This document shows positions 6,618 to 13,217 of a stretch of DNA of 40,826 nucleotides, piece by piece; position 1 is the first letter of the stretch; each line of letters starts with the position of its first letter. This DNA is from Acidovorax soli (GTDB taxonomy: Bacteria > Pseudomonadota > Gammaproteobacteria > Burkholderiales > Burkholderiaceae_C): assembly GCF_014207955.1 (NCBI RefSeq), contig NZ_JACHLK010000028.1, positions 1 to 40,826 of the forward strand, given 5' to 3'. The notes below the pieces were generated by a model, which had not been told where the DNA came from, did no database searches, and saw only the letters and a program-made list of their open reading frames with translations. A program made the position numbers and the translations under genes.

Positions 6618-7511
6618 TCACTTGTTGGACTGCTTGGACTGCGCGGCGGGGCGGTAGCGCAAGGAGCCCAGCACGAGGATCTGTGCGGCCTCCATGGACT
6701 TGGCATGCTCGACCTGGGCCTGCGTCATGATGGTGACGCTGCTGGTGGGGCTGAAGTCCATTGCGAAGAAGCCGGCCTCCACGGGCACGCTGCTGTCCTG
6801 CCCCACGTAGCTGAAATGGTGCAGCACGCCCTTGACCTCCTTGCCGCCAGACAGGCGGCGCGTGATGGTGCTGGAGGTGATGGGCGTGATGGACGATACC
6901 TTGCTGGTGGCGGCCGGGGCAGGAACCGGGGCCGGGGCCGGGGCCGCTGTGGCCGCACCTGCTGCAGGGCTGGCCGTGTCCGGCGGGGGCGCGGACACCA
7001 CCTCCTGCTCGGGCGGGATGGGGGGCTGCTGTTGTTGTTGTTGTTGCTGCTGCGGTGGCGGCGATGGCTGTGGCGCCTGCGTGGCGGTGGCCGCGGCGGC
7101 GCCTTCCTGGGCGGCCAGCTCGGCGCGGCGGTGGGCGGCGCGGGCGGCAAAGGCCTCGATGTCCTTGCCCGCCATGAAGGGGATGAAGCTCAGCGTGATG
7201 CGCTCGTCGTCGGGCCCTTCCAGGTCCACATTGTGGATGCCGCCCATGCTGGCATCGGTCTCGTCGAGCACGACCTTCCACGAGGTGGGGTACTGGAAGC
7301 TGGCGCCGGCCTTGTTGTAGGTCTTGTGGCTGCTGTTCTTGGCCGCCGCGGCGGGGGCGGCTTTCTTCTTGGGTGGCGCGGCCCATGCCGGGGCGGCCAG
7401 GCTGCAGGCCAGGGTGGAGAGCAGGGCGATGGCGAGGGCGCGGCGCGTGCGCTGGAGGACCGTGAGCGGGGGTGTCGTCGTCGGCGGCGAGGGCTGGGAG
7501 GGGGAATGCAT
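6618..7511 (-). CDS. Secreted PsbP/DcrB-like paralog 4 with poly-Gln/Pro insert
   Basis: 297 residues, the longest and first gene of the minus-strand array. A signal peptide (about residues 20-45, ending A-W-A-A) precedes T-Y-N-K-A-G-A-S-F, Y-P-T-S-W-K-V, V-D-L-E-G-P-D-D and F-I-P-F-M-A-G-K-D-I-E, as in paralogs 1 and 2. A low-complexity insert (about residues 140-205) then carries nine consecutive glutamines and many Pro/Ala residues. The conserved C-terminal part resumes with L-S-G-G-K-E-V-K-G-V-L and T-I-M-T-Q. The Gln run is encoded by a CAA/CAG microsatellite (7026-7052) that could vary in length. Probably periplasmic; function unknown. Confidence 0.75.
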   Translation of the reverse strand: MHSPSQPSPPTTTPPLTVLQRTRRALAIALLSTLACSLAAPAWAAPPKKKAAPAAAAKNSSHKTYNKAGASFQYPTSWKVVLDETDASMGGIHNVDLEGPDDERITLSFIPFMAGKDIEAFAARAAHRRAELAAQEGAAAATATQAPQPSPPPQQQQQQQQQPPIPPEQEVVSAPPPDTASPAAGAATAAPAPAPVPAPAATSKVSSITPITSSTITRRLSGGKEVKGVLHHFSYVGQDSSVPVEAGFFAMDFSPTSSVTIMTQAQVEHAKSMEAAQILVLGSLRYRPAAQSKQSNK

Positions 7512-7670
7512 GGGTGCGGGGCGCCGAGTGGAGGGGAAAGTGCGGCGGATTCTCGCACCGGGGATGCGGGCGGATGGAGTAGGGCGGGTGTTTTTGGTTT
7601 CTTCTTGTTTCAGGTGGGCGGGTGCTTGTTTTGGGGTCTTTGGTGGCCTCGTGCTTTTGCTGAGGTCGGA

Positions 7671-7690
7671 GGCCGGGCCGAGACCCGGCC
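7671..7690. repeat. Stem-loop shared with the left repeat
   Basis: GGCCGGGCCGAGACCCGGCC; the 16-base core is identical to 263-278, and a similar CCGTCAACA follows both copies. It looks like a tail-only copy of the structured repeat. It lies downstream of the 49-codon minus-strand gene and could act as its transcription stop. Confidence 0.55.
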
Positions 7691-7735
7691 TCTGCCGTCA
7701 ACACCGCCACGGCTTGCCACGCCGTCGCGCACGCG

Positions 7736-7885
7736 CTATCCCATCGGCTTCCACTGCGGCACTTCCGGCTCGGGGAACAGCAGTTGCGCCTCGCGCGCCG
7801 GGCGCTGCATGGCCTCCCACTGCCGGCGGCGCTTGATGTCGCGGGGGCGGAGCTTTTCGGGCTGGCTTCTGTGGGTGCGGGACAT
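7736..7885 (-). CDS. Small arginine-rich protein (49 residues)
   Basis: A short gene with an excellent ribosome site: GAGGAGG ends 8 bases before the ATG on the minus strand. The product is very basic in its first half (R-P-R-D-I-K-R-R-R-Q-W), has one likely helix, and ends in a Pro/Glu-rich tail (F-P-E-P-E-V-P-Q-W-K-P). No cysteines and no membrane segment. It could bind nucleic acid, but there is no direct evidence. It is preceded, 114 bases upstream on the same strand, by the terminator of a candidate small RNA, so it must have its own promoter or be reached by read-through. Confidence 0.6.
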   Translation of the reverse strand: MSRTHRSQPEKLRPRDIKRRRQWEAMQRPAREAQLLFPEPEVPQWKPMG

Positions 7886-7998
7886 GGTGGCTACCTCCTC
7901 GTGGGGATCTGTAGCTCCATTGGCGCTCTGCCGGCGTGCCGCGTCTGTCAGACGGGGTGGATGCCGGGTATCAGCGGCCGCCCCGGTAGCGATCCACC

Positions 7999-8029
7999 AA
8001 AAAAACAGCCCGCTGGTGGGGCGGGCTGT
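7999..8029 (-). terminator. Intrinsic terminator (minus strand)
   Basis: Perfect 9-bp stem ACAGCCCGC/GCGGGCTGT (8005-8013 with 8021-8029) and a 7-nt loop, followed on the minus strand by seven T's (7999-8005). Classic Rho-independent terminator. It would end either the candidate small RNA or read-through from the MFS gene. Confidence 0.85.
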
Positions 8030-8076
8030 AACTTGCTGTTCAGCAAGGGAGGGGTGGGTGTCGATGCGGTATCGAC
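7999..8076 (-). ncRNA. Candidate small RNA with C-rich anti-SD stretch
   Basis: Read on the minus strand, a perfect hairpin GTCGAT-ACCGC-ATCGAC (8076-8060) is followed by the single-stranded stretch ACCCACCCCTCCC. A second perfect hairpin follows (CTTGCTG/CAGCAAG, 8047-8032), then the strong intrinsic terminator. TAGTAT ends 7 bases before the first hairpin and may be the -10 box; no good -35 is seen. About 78 nt long, with no ORF. The exposed CCCCTCCC could pair with Shine-Dalgarno sequences. From memory, Rfam has a betaproteobacterial toxic small RNA family with an anti-SD element that this resembles; membership is not verified. Confidence 0.55.
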
Positions 8077-8264
8077 AGGGGCAATACTAAAGACCCGGCG
8101 CGGGCATTTTTGTAGGACGACACGCCATTGAGGTGTGCGCCCCAGGAGGGCAGGCGCTGGGTTGCCCCGTGTAGGAATTGTCCGACGCAGCGTGTTTGCA
8201 AAAGACTGCACGCAATTGTTGCAGTGCGTTTTACGCTGTTGCATTCTTCACGGAGAACCACCTC
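8077..8264. other. Leader region of small membrane protein gene
   Basis: No gene. It contains an inverted repeat ACTGCA/TGCAGT (8205-8210 with 8220-8225), centred on CAATTG, about 40 bases before the small gene's start. This could be an operator or leader hairpin. Together with the small RNA and its terminator it fills the 7886-8264 interval. Confidence 0.4.
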
Positions 8265-8348
8265 ATGCCTATCTTGGGAATCGTCGTTGGCATCCAGGCC
8301 ATTGCCATCGTCGCCGCGCTGTCGTTGAGCCTGGCCATCTACTCCTGA
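8265..8348 (+). CDS. Very small membrane protein (27 residues)
   Basis: ATG preceded by GGAG with 8-base spacing. The 27-residue product is a single hydrophobic helix: M-P-I-L-G-I-V-V-G, then alternating Ile/Ala/Leu and a short A-I-Y-S tail, with no charged residue. Codon choice is as in neighbouring genes. Stress-induced single-helix microproteins of this size are known in proteobacteria. It could also be a type I toxin-like peptide, given a possible antisense-encoded small RNA nearby. No family recognised; it is convergent with the MFS gene. Confidence 0.55.
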   Translation: MPILGIVVGIQAIAIVAALSLSLAIYS

Positions 8349-8380
8349 CCGCCTCCATCGGCGTGCACGGCGGGCACCGC

Positions 8381-9613
8381 TCAGGGCGCCGCCCGCTGCC
8401 GCACCATCAGGCCCAGCGCCGTGAGCCCCAGGGCCAGCAAGGCCAGGCCAAAGCCCAGTGCCGTGGCATGCAGCCCGAAGTGGCCGGCAGCCAGGCCGGC
8501 CGCAATCGCCGGGAGGCTGAAGGCCAGGTAGCTGAGCACGAAAAAGCCCGACATCAGACCCCCGCGCTCGGCCGCCGTGGCCGTGCCCACCAGGCTGCGC
8601 AGCGAGCCGTTGAAGCCCGAGCCAAACCCCACACCCGCCACCACCGTGCCCGCGAAGAAGGCGCTGCTGGAATGCAGCGCAATGCCCGCCAGCGTGATGG
8701 CCAAGCCCAGCACCAGCGCCCAGGTGCCCAGGAGCAGCACCTGGCGTGGCGGCCGGGTGCGCACAAACACAATGGCCACGGCGGCCGTGAGCACCAGTGC
8801 GCAGATGAGGGCGCCGCCCAGCACCGGCGCGTGGCTGCCCGTGATGACGCGCGCCAGCGTGGGCCCGAGCGAGAGGTAAAAGCCCCCCAGCGCCCACAGC
8901 GCCGTGTTGAGCGGCAGGATGCGCGCCAGCGTGGCGCGCGAGCCCGCCGGGATGGCGATGCGCGGGCGCAGCGAGCGCCAGGCACCGGGGCGGCGCGCCA
9001 CGGTTTCGGGCAGGAAGACGGCGGCCAGTGCCTGCACGATGAACAGCGCCAGCAGCAGCTCAAACACCTGCGCCGTGTGCGTGGGCGCGAACTGCACCAG
9101 CGCGCTGGTGCCCAGCGCCCCCACGGCCATGCCCAGCATGGGCGCCACGGTGTTCACCAGGGCGCCGCGCTCGGGGTGCAGGTCGATCAGGGCAGCGCTG
9201 AGCACGCTGGTGGCAATGCCCGTGGCCAGGCCCTGCACGGTGCGCGCGGCAAACAGCCAGGCCACCGAATCGGCCTGCCAGAACAGCACGGTGGAGGCGA
9301 TCTCCAGCACCAGGGCCAGCAGCACCACCTCGCGCCGGCCCCGGTGGTCCGAGAAGGTGCCGAACAGCAGCGCCGTGCTGAGCAGCGCAAAGGCGTAGCT
9401 GGCAAACACCAGGGTCAGCGTGAGGGCCGAGAAGCCCCAGCTGTCGCGGTACAGCGCATACAGCGGCGAGGGCGCGCTCGACGCGGCCAGAAAACCCACC
9501 AGGATGGAGGCCAGCAGCCACAGGGCCGGGGCATGGCCCATGCGGCGGACCGGGGCCGAGGGCGGGGCGATGGCGTGCGGCGTGGCGGCGGCAGCAGCGG
9601 GGGGCGTGGCCAT
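8381..9613 (-). CDS. Major facilitator superfamily exporter
   Basis: 410 residues, about 12 predicted membrane helices, usual length for the family. After a cytosolic Ala/Pro-rich tail, helix 1 begins near residue 28. The loop after helix 2 has the MFS signature as G-T-F-S-D-H-R-G-R-R. A conserved R-T-V-Q-G-L-A-T-G follows in helix 4 and V-L-S-A-A-L-I-D in helix 5. The ATG at 9613 has GGAG 6 bases upstream; an earlier ATG at 9643 has none. It is divergent from a TetR regulator with two operators in between, so it is probably a drug or metabolite efflux pump induced by its substrate. Confidence 0.85.
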   Translation of the reverse strand: MATPPAAAAATPHAIAPPSAPVRRMGHAPALWLLASILVGFLAASSAPSPLYALYRDSWGFSALTLTLVFASYAFALLSTALLFGTFSDHRGRREVVLLALVLEIASTVLFWQADSVAWLFAARTVQGLATGIATSVLSAALIDLHPERGALVNTVAPMLGMAVGALGTSALVQFAPTHTAQVFELLLALFIVQALAAVFLPETVARRPGAWRSLRPRIAIPAGSRATLARILPLNTALWALGGFYLSLGPTLARVITGSHAPVLGGALICALVLTAAVAIVFVRTRPPRQVLLLGTWALVLGLAITLAGIALHSSSAFFAGTVVAGVGFGSGFNGSLRSLVGTATAAERGGLMSGFFVLSYLAFSLPAIAAGLAAGHFGLHATALGFGLALLALGLTALGLMVRQRAAP

Positions 9614-9635
9614 GGAAACTCCAGTGCGAAATAGT

Positions 9636-9656
9636 AAAAGCAAAGAATTTGCTTTT
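9636..9656. promoter_or_regulatory. TetR operator 1
   Basis: Perfect inverted repeat with 9-base arms, AAAAGCAAA-GAA-TTTGCTTTT. Its core AAAGCAA-N5-TTGCTTT is identical to the second operator. It lies 23 bases before the MFS start codon. Confidence 0.8.
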
Positions 9657-9669
9657 GCGTATTAAACCA

Positions 9670-9692
9670 CTAAAGCAATCTTTTTGCTTTAG
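9670..9692. promoter_or_regulatory. TetR operator 2
   Basis: Perfect inverted repeat CTAAAGCAA-TCTTT-TTGCTTTAG with the same core AAAGCAA-N5-TTGCTTT as operator 1; centre-to-centre distance is 35 bases. It ends 10 bases before the TetR start codon, so autorepression is expected. Confidence 0.8.
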
Positions 9693-9702
9693 CATGGTGG
9701 CC

Positions 9703-10341
9703 ATGACTTCCAAACCAGCCCCCCGCCCCGGGGGACGCAGCGCCCGCGTGCAGGCCGCCGTGCACCGCGCCACCCATGAGCTGGCCGAGCAGATCGGCCG
9801 CGCGCAGCTCACCGTGCCGCTGATCGCCGCGCAGGCGGGTGTCACGCCCTCCACCATCTACCGCCGCTGGGGCGATCTGGCCGAGCTGCTGGCCGACGTG
9901 GCGCTGGACCGCTTTCGTGCCGACACCGAGCCCGCAGACACGGGCACGGCAGAGGGCGACCTGCAGGCCTGGGCCGAGCAGTTCTTCGAGGAGATGGGCT
10001 CCGAGGTCGGGCAGACCATGCTGCGCGACGTGCTGGCCGGGCGCATCCAGGGCAGCGCCATGGCCGTGCCCAGCCAGTGCGCGGCCTACACGGCCAGCCA
10101 GATCGAGATCATTCTGGCGCGCGGCCTGGCGCGCGGCGAGGCTGTGCCCACGGTGGAGGCCATCATGGACGGCGTGGTTGCGCCCATCATCTACCGCACC
10201 CTGTTCGGGCCCGCCCGGGCCAGCCACGCCCTGGTGCGGGAACTGGTGGCCGGATGCATGCGAGGCGCGGGCCGGACGGGCGCGCAGCGCAGCGATGCGG
10301 CCCTGGCGCTGGACGGCTTGGCGGGGCCGATGCTGGAGTAG
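9703..10341 (+). CDS. TetR family repressor of the MFS exporter
   Basis: 212 residues. The N-terminal DNA-binding region (residues 15-65) shows the TetR helix-turn-helix: L-T-V-P-L-I-A-A-Q-A-G-V-T-P-S-T-I-Y-R-R-W followed by G-D-L-A-E-L-L-A-D-V-A. The C-terminal ligand domain is all-helical and ends in a V-A-P-I-I-Y-R-T-L-F-G helix typical of the family. The open frame extends upstream through both operators, so the start must be ATG 9703 or 9694; neither has a clear ribosome site and the mRNA may be leaderless. It probably represses itself and the divergent exporter. Confidence 0.85.
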   Translation: MTSKPAPRPGGRSARVQAAVHRATHELAEQIGRAQLTVPLIAAQAGVTPSTIYRRWGDLAELLADVALDRFRADTEPADTGTAEGDLQAWAEQFFEEMGSEVGQTMLRDVLAGRIQGSAMAVPSQCAAYTASQIEIILARGLARGEAVPTVEAIMDGVVAPIIYRTLFGPARASHALVRELVAGCMRGAGRTGAQRSDAALALDGLAGPMLE

Positions 10342-10436
10342 GCGAGCGGTGGCTGGGTGCCGACGGGCTGCCGCACCTCAGGCTGGGCTGCCAGGTGCAG
10401 GGGGTGCGCGTGGCGCCGTGACGGCGGCGCCGCGCT

Positions 10437-10925
10437 TCAGGGAATGCGCGCGGTCGACGGGGCCATGGGGCCCGTGGGCTTGAGCTTGCGCGTGGCGCGC
10501 CAGTCCCAGGGGGGCAGGGGGCCGTTCTGCACCCACAGGCCGCGCCCGGCGGCCTGGGCGCGCAGCTGCAGGTCGGCCAGCGCCTCGTAGCCCAGGCCCA
10601 CCTTGGGGTCGTACCAGGCCATGCCGGCGCGCAACTGCTCGGTGGCGGCGTCCTTGCCCTGGCATTCCACATCGGCCACGGTGCGGCCGTGGATGTCCAC
10701 CGCCATGTTGCTGAGCTTGACCTTCTGCGGAATCAGGCAGAGGTTGACCAGGCTCTTGTGCGAGGCCTCGCCATAGGGCTGGCGCATTTCGGGCGCATCG
10801 ATGGCGCGGATGGCGACGCTGGTCTCTTCGTTGCGGGCAACGCCGTCGCAGCGGGCGCGGAAGGAGTCGCCGTCGTTGATGGCAACGACCAGGCAGAGCA
10901 GGGTGGCGGCGGTGGTCACGGGCAT
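10437..10925 (-). CDS. Secreted thermonuclease-like protein (SNase domain)
   Basis: 162 residues. A short hydrophobic N-terminus (residues 3-14) may be a signal peptide or anchor. The staphylococcal-nuclease-like domain keeps the active-site pattern: I-N-D-G-D-S-F near residue 16, I-R-A-I-D-A-P-E with the catalytic arginine and a following acidic residue in Q-P-Y-G-E-A, and the second arginine in D-I-H-G-R-T-V-A-D-V. These enzymes hydrolyse DNA and RNA using calcium. ATG 10925 was preferred to an in-frame GTG at 10964 because the hydrophobic segment then sits at the N-terminus. It converges with the TetR gene. Confidence 0.82.
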   Translation of the reverse strand: MPVTTAATLLCLVVAINDGDSFRARCDGVARNEETSVAIRAIDAPEMRQPYGEASHKSLVNLCLIPQKVKLSNMAVDIHGRTVADVECQGKDAATEQLRAGMAWYDPKVGLGYEALADLQLRAQAAGRGLWVQNGPLPPWDWRATRKLKPTGPMAPSTARIP

Positions 10926-11032
10926 GGCGTGGCTTTGCGGGGGCGGGCGGGAAAAGCGGTGCACGGGCGCGCTGCACGTGGGCCGTGCGGCTGCCTGCCG
11001 GTTGTTGGAACTGCCATCCCTCTCACCCCCTA

Positions 11033-11062
11033 TTGCTGGTGGAATTTTTGTGGCGCTATTTT
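11033..11062 (+). promoter_or_regulatory. Possible promoter of the serine hydrolase unit
   Basis: TTGCTG (11033-11038), 18-base spacer, TATTTT (11057-11062), in a locally AT-rich patch of otherwise GC-rich DNA, about 130 bases before the gene. A moderate match to sigma-70. Confidence 0.35.
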
Positions 11063-11189
11063 GCTATGGCTGGGCGGCTTTGGGCTGGGTCGGCCTGCCG
11101 TTTTGGGGCGGTCACCCAAATGCCTGAGGCCCTGCATACCCTGCCGCGGCTACAGTAGCGGCCAGCAAAAACCGTGGCAGGAGGGTGCC

Positions 11190-12389
11190 TTGGGAGTCTG
11201 GACCGTTGTTGCATGGGCTGCCGCTGCGCTGCTGCTGGCTGGCGTGCTCTGGCTGTACTGGAAGGCGCTGGCGCCCGGCGGCAGCACGCTGGAGCAGATC
11301 GTGGACCATGCCCTGCGCAAGGCCCGCCGCCCGGGCAGTGCGCTGGTGGTCGGGGTGTTGCACGGCGGCCAGGTGTGGACCAAGGGCTACGGCGCGGTGA
11401 ACCCGGCTGCAGTGCCGCCTGCGGCGCCCACGGGCGCCACGGTGTTCCAGATCGGCTCGCTCAGCAAGGTGATGACGGCCAGCCTGCTGCCGCTGCTGGC
11501 CGGCCGCCATGGGATCGCCGAAAGCACCACGGTGCAGGAGGCCCTGGGTCCCGCCGCCGCGCCCGTGCACCCGGCCCATGCCGGCATCACGCTCGCGGCC
11601 CTGGCCACGCACACCTCGGGCCTGCCCCGGGTGCCCAAGATGCTGGAGCGCGACCTGCCCGTGCACCTGGGCGTGCAGGAGGTGCTCAAGAACCCCTACA
11701 GCCTGATCCAGCCGGCCACGGTGTGGGACTACCTGCAGCAGCCACCGGACAAGAAGGATGGCAAGCACATGCCGGGGCGGTTCGCGTATTCGAACTACGG
11801 CATGGGCCTGCTTGGCCACCTGCTGGAGCGGCGCACAGGCCAGCCCTATGGCGCGCTGCTGGCGCGCGAGATCTTTGTGCCCCTGGGCATGCAGGACAGT
11901 GCCGTGGAGCCTGCTGCCGCCCTGCGCGAGCGGCTGGCCCAGGGCCATACGGCAGGCGGCGAGCCCTGCGCGCCGTGGAGCTTTGTGGCGCTGCACGGCG
12001 CGGGGGCCGTGCTCTCCACGGCCGATGACCTGCTGCGCTTTGCGCGCGCCCAGCTCGATGCCGCCATGCCCCTGCATGCGGCCCTGGCCGCCACCCACGC
12101 GCCGCGCGCCAGCGGCGCCACCGGGCTGGGCTGGATGCAGCCCACGCTGGTGGACCGGCTGCTGGGCAACCGCCACATCGTCTGGCACGATGGTGCCACG
12201 CTGGGCTACTGCTCCTACCTGTCCATCGACCTGCAGGCGGGGCTGGCCCTGGTGATTCTGAGCGCGCGAGGCAACGGGGTCACCGTGCCCGGCATGCTGC
12301 TCACGCGCAGGCTGCGGAAATTCATGGCGTCACAGCCACCACCACCATCACACCAACCACCATCGCACCAGGAGGGCGCTACCGCATGA
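11190..12389 (+). CDS. Serine hydrolase, class C beta-lactamase family
   Basis: 399 residues from a TTG start; GGAGG sits 5 bases upstream and no better start is in frame. An N-terminal membrane anchor (about residues 5-25) is followed by the beta-lactamase/D-Ala-D-Ala-peptidase fold. It has all three motifs: S90-L-S-K93 (nucleophile serine and lysine), Y200-S-N202, and H333-D-G335 in place of K-T-G. The H-x-G variant is common in esterases and peptidases of this family. It probably acts in the periplasm on peptidoglycan, peptides or esters; substrate unknown. Its stop overlaps the next gene's ATG. Confidence 0.82.
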   Translation: MGVWTVVAWAAAALLLAGVLWLYWKALAPGGSTLEQIVDHALRKARRPGSALVVGVLHGGQVWTKGYGAVNPAAVPPAAPTGATVFQIGSLSKVMTASLLPLLAGRHGIAESTTVQEALGPAAAPVHPAHAGITLAALATHTSGLPRVPKMLERDLPVHLGVQEVLKNPYSLIQPATVWDYLQQPPDKKDGKHMPGRFAYSNYGMGLLGHLLERRTGQPYGALLAREIFVPLGMQDSAVEPAAALRERLAQGHTAGGEPCAPWSFVALHGAGAVLSTADDLLRFARAQLDAAMPLHAALAATHAPRASGATGLGWMQPTLVDRLLGNRHIVWHDGATLGYCSYLSIDLQAGLALVILSARGNGVTVPGMLLTRRLRKFMASQPPPPSHQPPSHQEGATA

Positions 12390-13120
12390 ACAGAGACCAC
12401 ACCGATTCAGCATACGCACCCGGCCAACGGGGCGCTGGCATGGGCGCTGGCATGGGCATCTGGGGGGCCGTGCTGCTGTTGGCGGGCGACATGCTGCTGC
12501 TCGGCCACTGGGGCGCGGCGGCCGATTTCCGTGCCGGCATGCTGGAGCTGGTTCGCTCGGCCCCGGTGGCGCGCATCTGGGCCGGCGGCCTGCTTGGGCC
12601 CGTGGCAGGGGCCTTGCTGGTGGCGGGCTTCTGGCAGGTCTGCCAGGGCGTTCAGGTGCCCGCAGGGCGGGCTGCGCGCGCCATGCTGGGCCTGTTCATG
12701 CTGTTTGCCGTGGGCCTGGCGGCCATCCATTCCGTGTGGGCGGTGTTCGAGCTGCTCATCCGCACATGCGTGGACGGCGCTGCCCCTTCGGTCTGCCAGG
12801 CGCAGGCCGAGGCCGTGCAGGCGTACATGCGGCTGTCGCTGCTGGGCCTGGCCGTGCCGGGTGCCATGGCCTCGCTGGTCTTGGCCGTGCTGGTGCTGCG
12901 CGGGCGCACGCCATGGCCGCGCTGGGCCGTGCTGGCCAACCCATTGCCGCTGGTCGTGGTGTTGCTGCCGGCCTTTGCGGCCGCACCTGCGCCCATCGGC
13001 GCGGTGCTGCTGGGCGGGTCGGCAAGCCTTTTGCTGCTGGTGTTCTTCGTGGTGGCCCATGTCAGCGCCAGGAGTGTGCGCGGTGGGCCCCCGGCGGGGC
13101 TGGCTGGCGGGCTGCCATAA
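12386..13120 (+). CDS. DUF6796-like integral membrane protein
   Basis: 244 residues with about seven hydrophobic helices. The start codon overlaps the upstream stop as ATGA, which indicates translational coupling with the serine hydrolase. Near the N-terminus a 12-base tandem duplication (12430-12453) encodes G-A-G-M twice; the second Met is an alternative start just before helix 1. A periplasmic loop between helices 3 and 4 has two cysteines (R-T-C-V-D and S-V-C-Q) that could form a disulphide. DUF6796 assignment is by resemblance. It may help place or regulate the hydrolase. Confidence 0.65.
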   Translation: MNRDHTDSAYAPGQRGAGMGAGMGIWGAVLLLAGDMLLLGHWGAAADFRAGMLELVRSAPVARIWAGGLLGPVAGALLVAGFWQVCQGVQVPAGRAARAMLGLFMLFAVGLAAIHSVWAVFELLIRTCVDGAAPSVCQAQAEAVQAYMRLSLLGLAVPGAMASLVLAVLVLRGRTPWPRWAVLANPLPLVVVLLPAFAAAPAPIGAVLLGGSASLLLLVFFVVAHVSARSVRGGPPAGLAGGLP

Positions 13121-13123
13121 AAG

Positions 13124-13140
13124 CCGGGCATGATGCCCGG
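13124..13140. terminator. Hairpin after the membrane protein gene
   Basis: Perfect 7-bp stem CCGGGCA-TGA-TGCCCGG starting 4 bases after the stop. It is preceded by AAAA, so the T-run needed for an intrinsic terminator is on the minus strand only. On the plus strand it is at best a weak terminator. Confidence 0.4.
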
Positions 13141-13217
13141 GTTGCCGGGCCGGCCCCGGGGCGACGGTTTCTCTTCTTCCCTTTTCTCTTCTTCTCTTCT
13201 TGCAGGAAGGTAGCGCC

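Noticed and set aside
9649..9702. ATG 9649 as TetR start
   Set aside because: The added residues would be encoded by operator 2 and the promoter region; the family's N-terminus begins after 9703.
10689..11189. Upstream in-frame extension of the serine hydrolase to 10689
   Set aside because: It overlaps the oppositely oriented nuclease gene, has low-complexity composition, and would bury the membrane anchor; the TTG at 11190 has the ribosome site.
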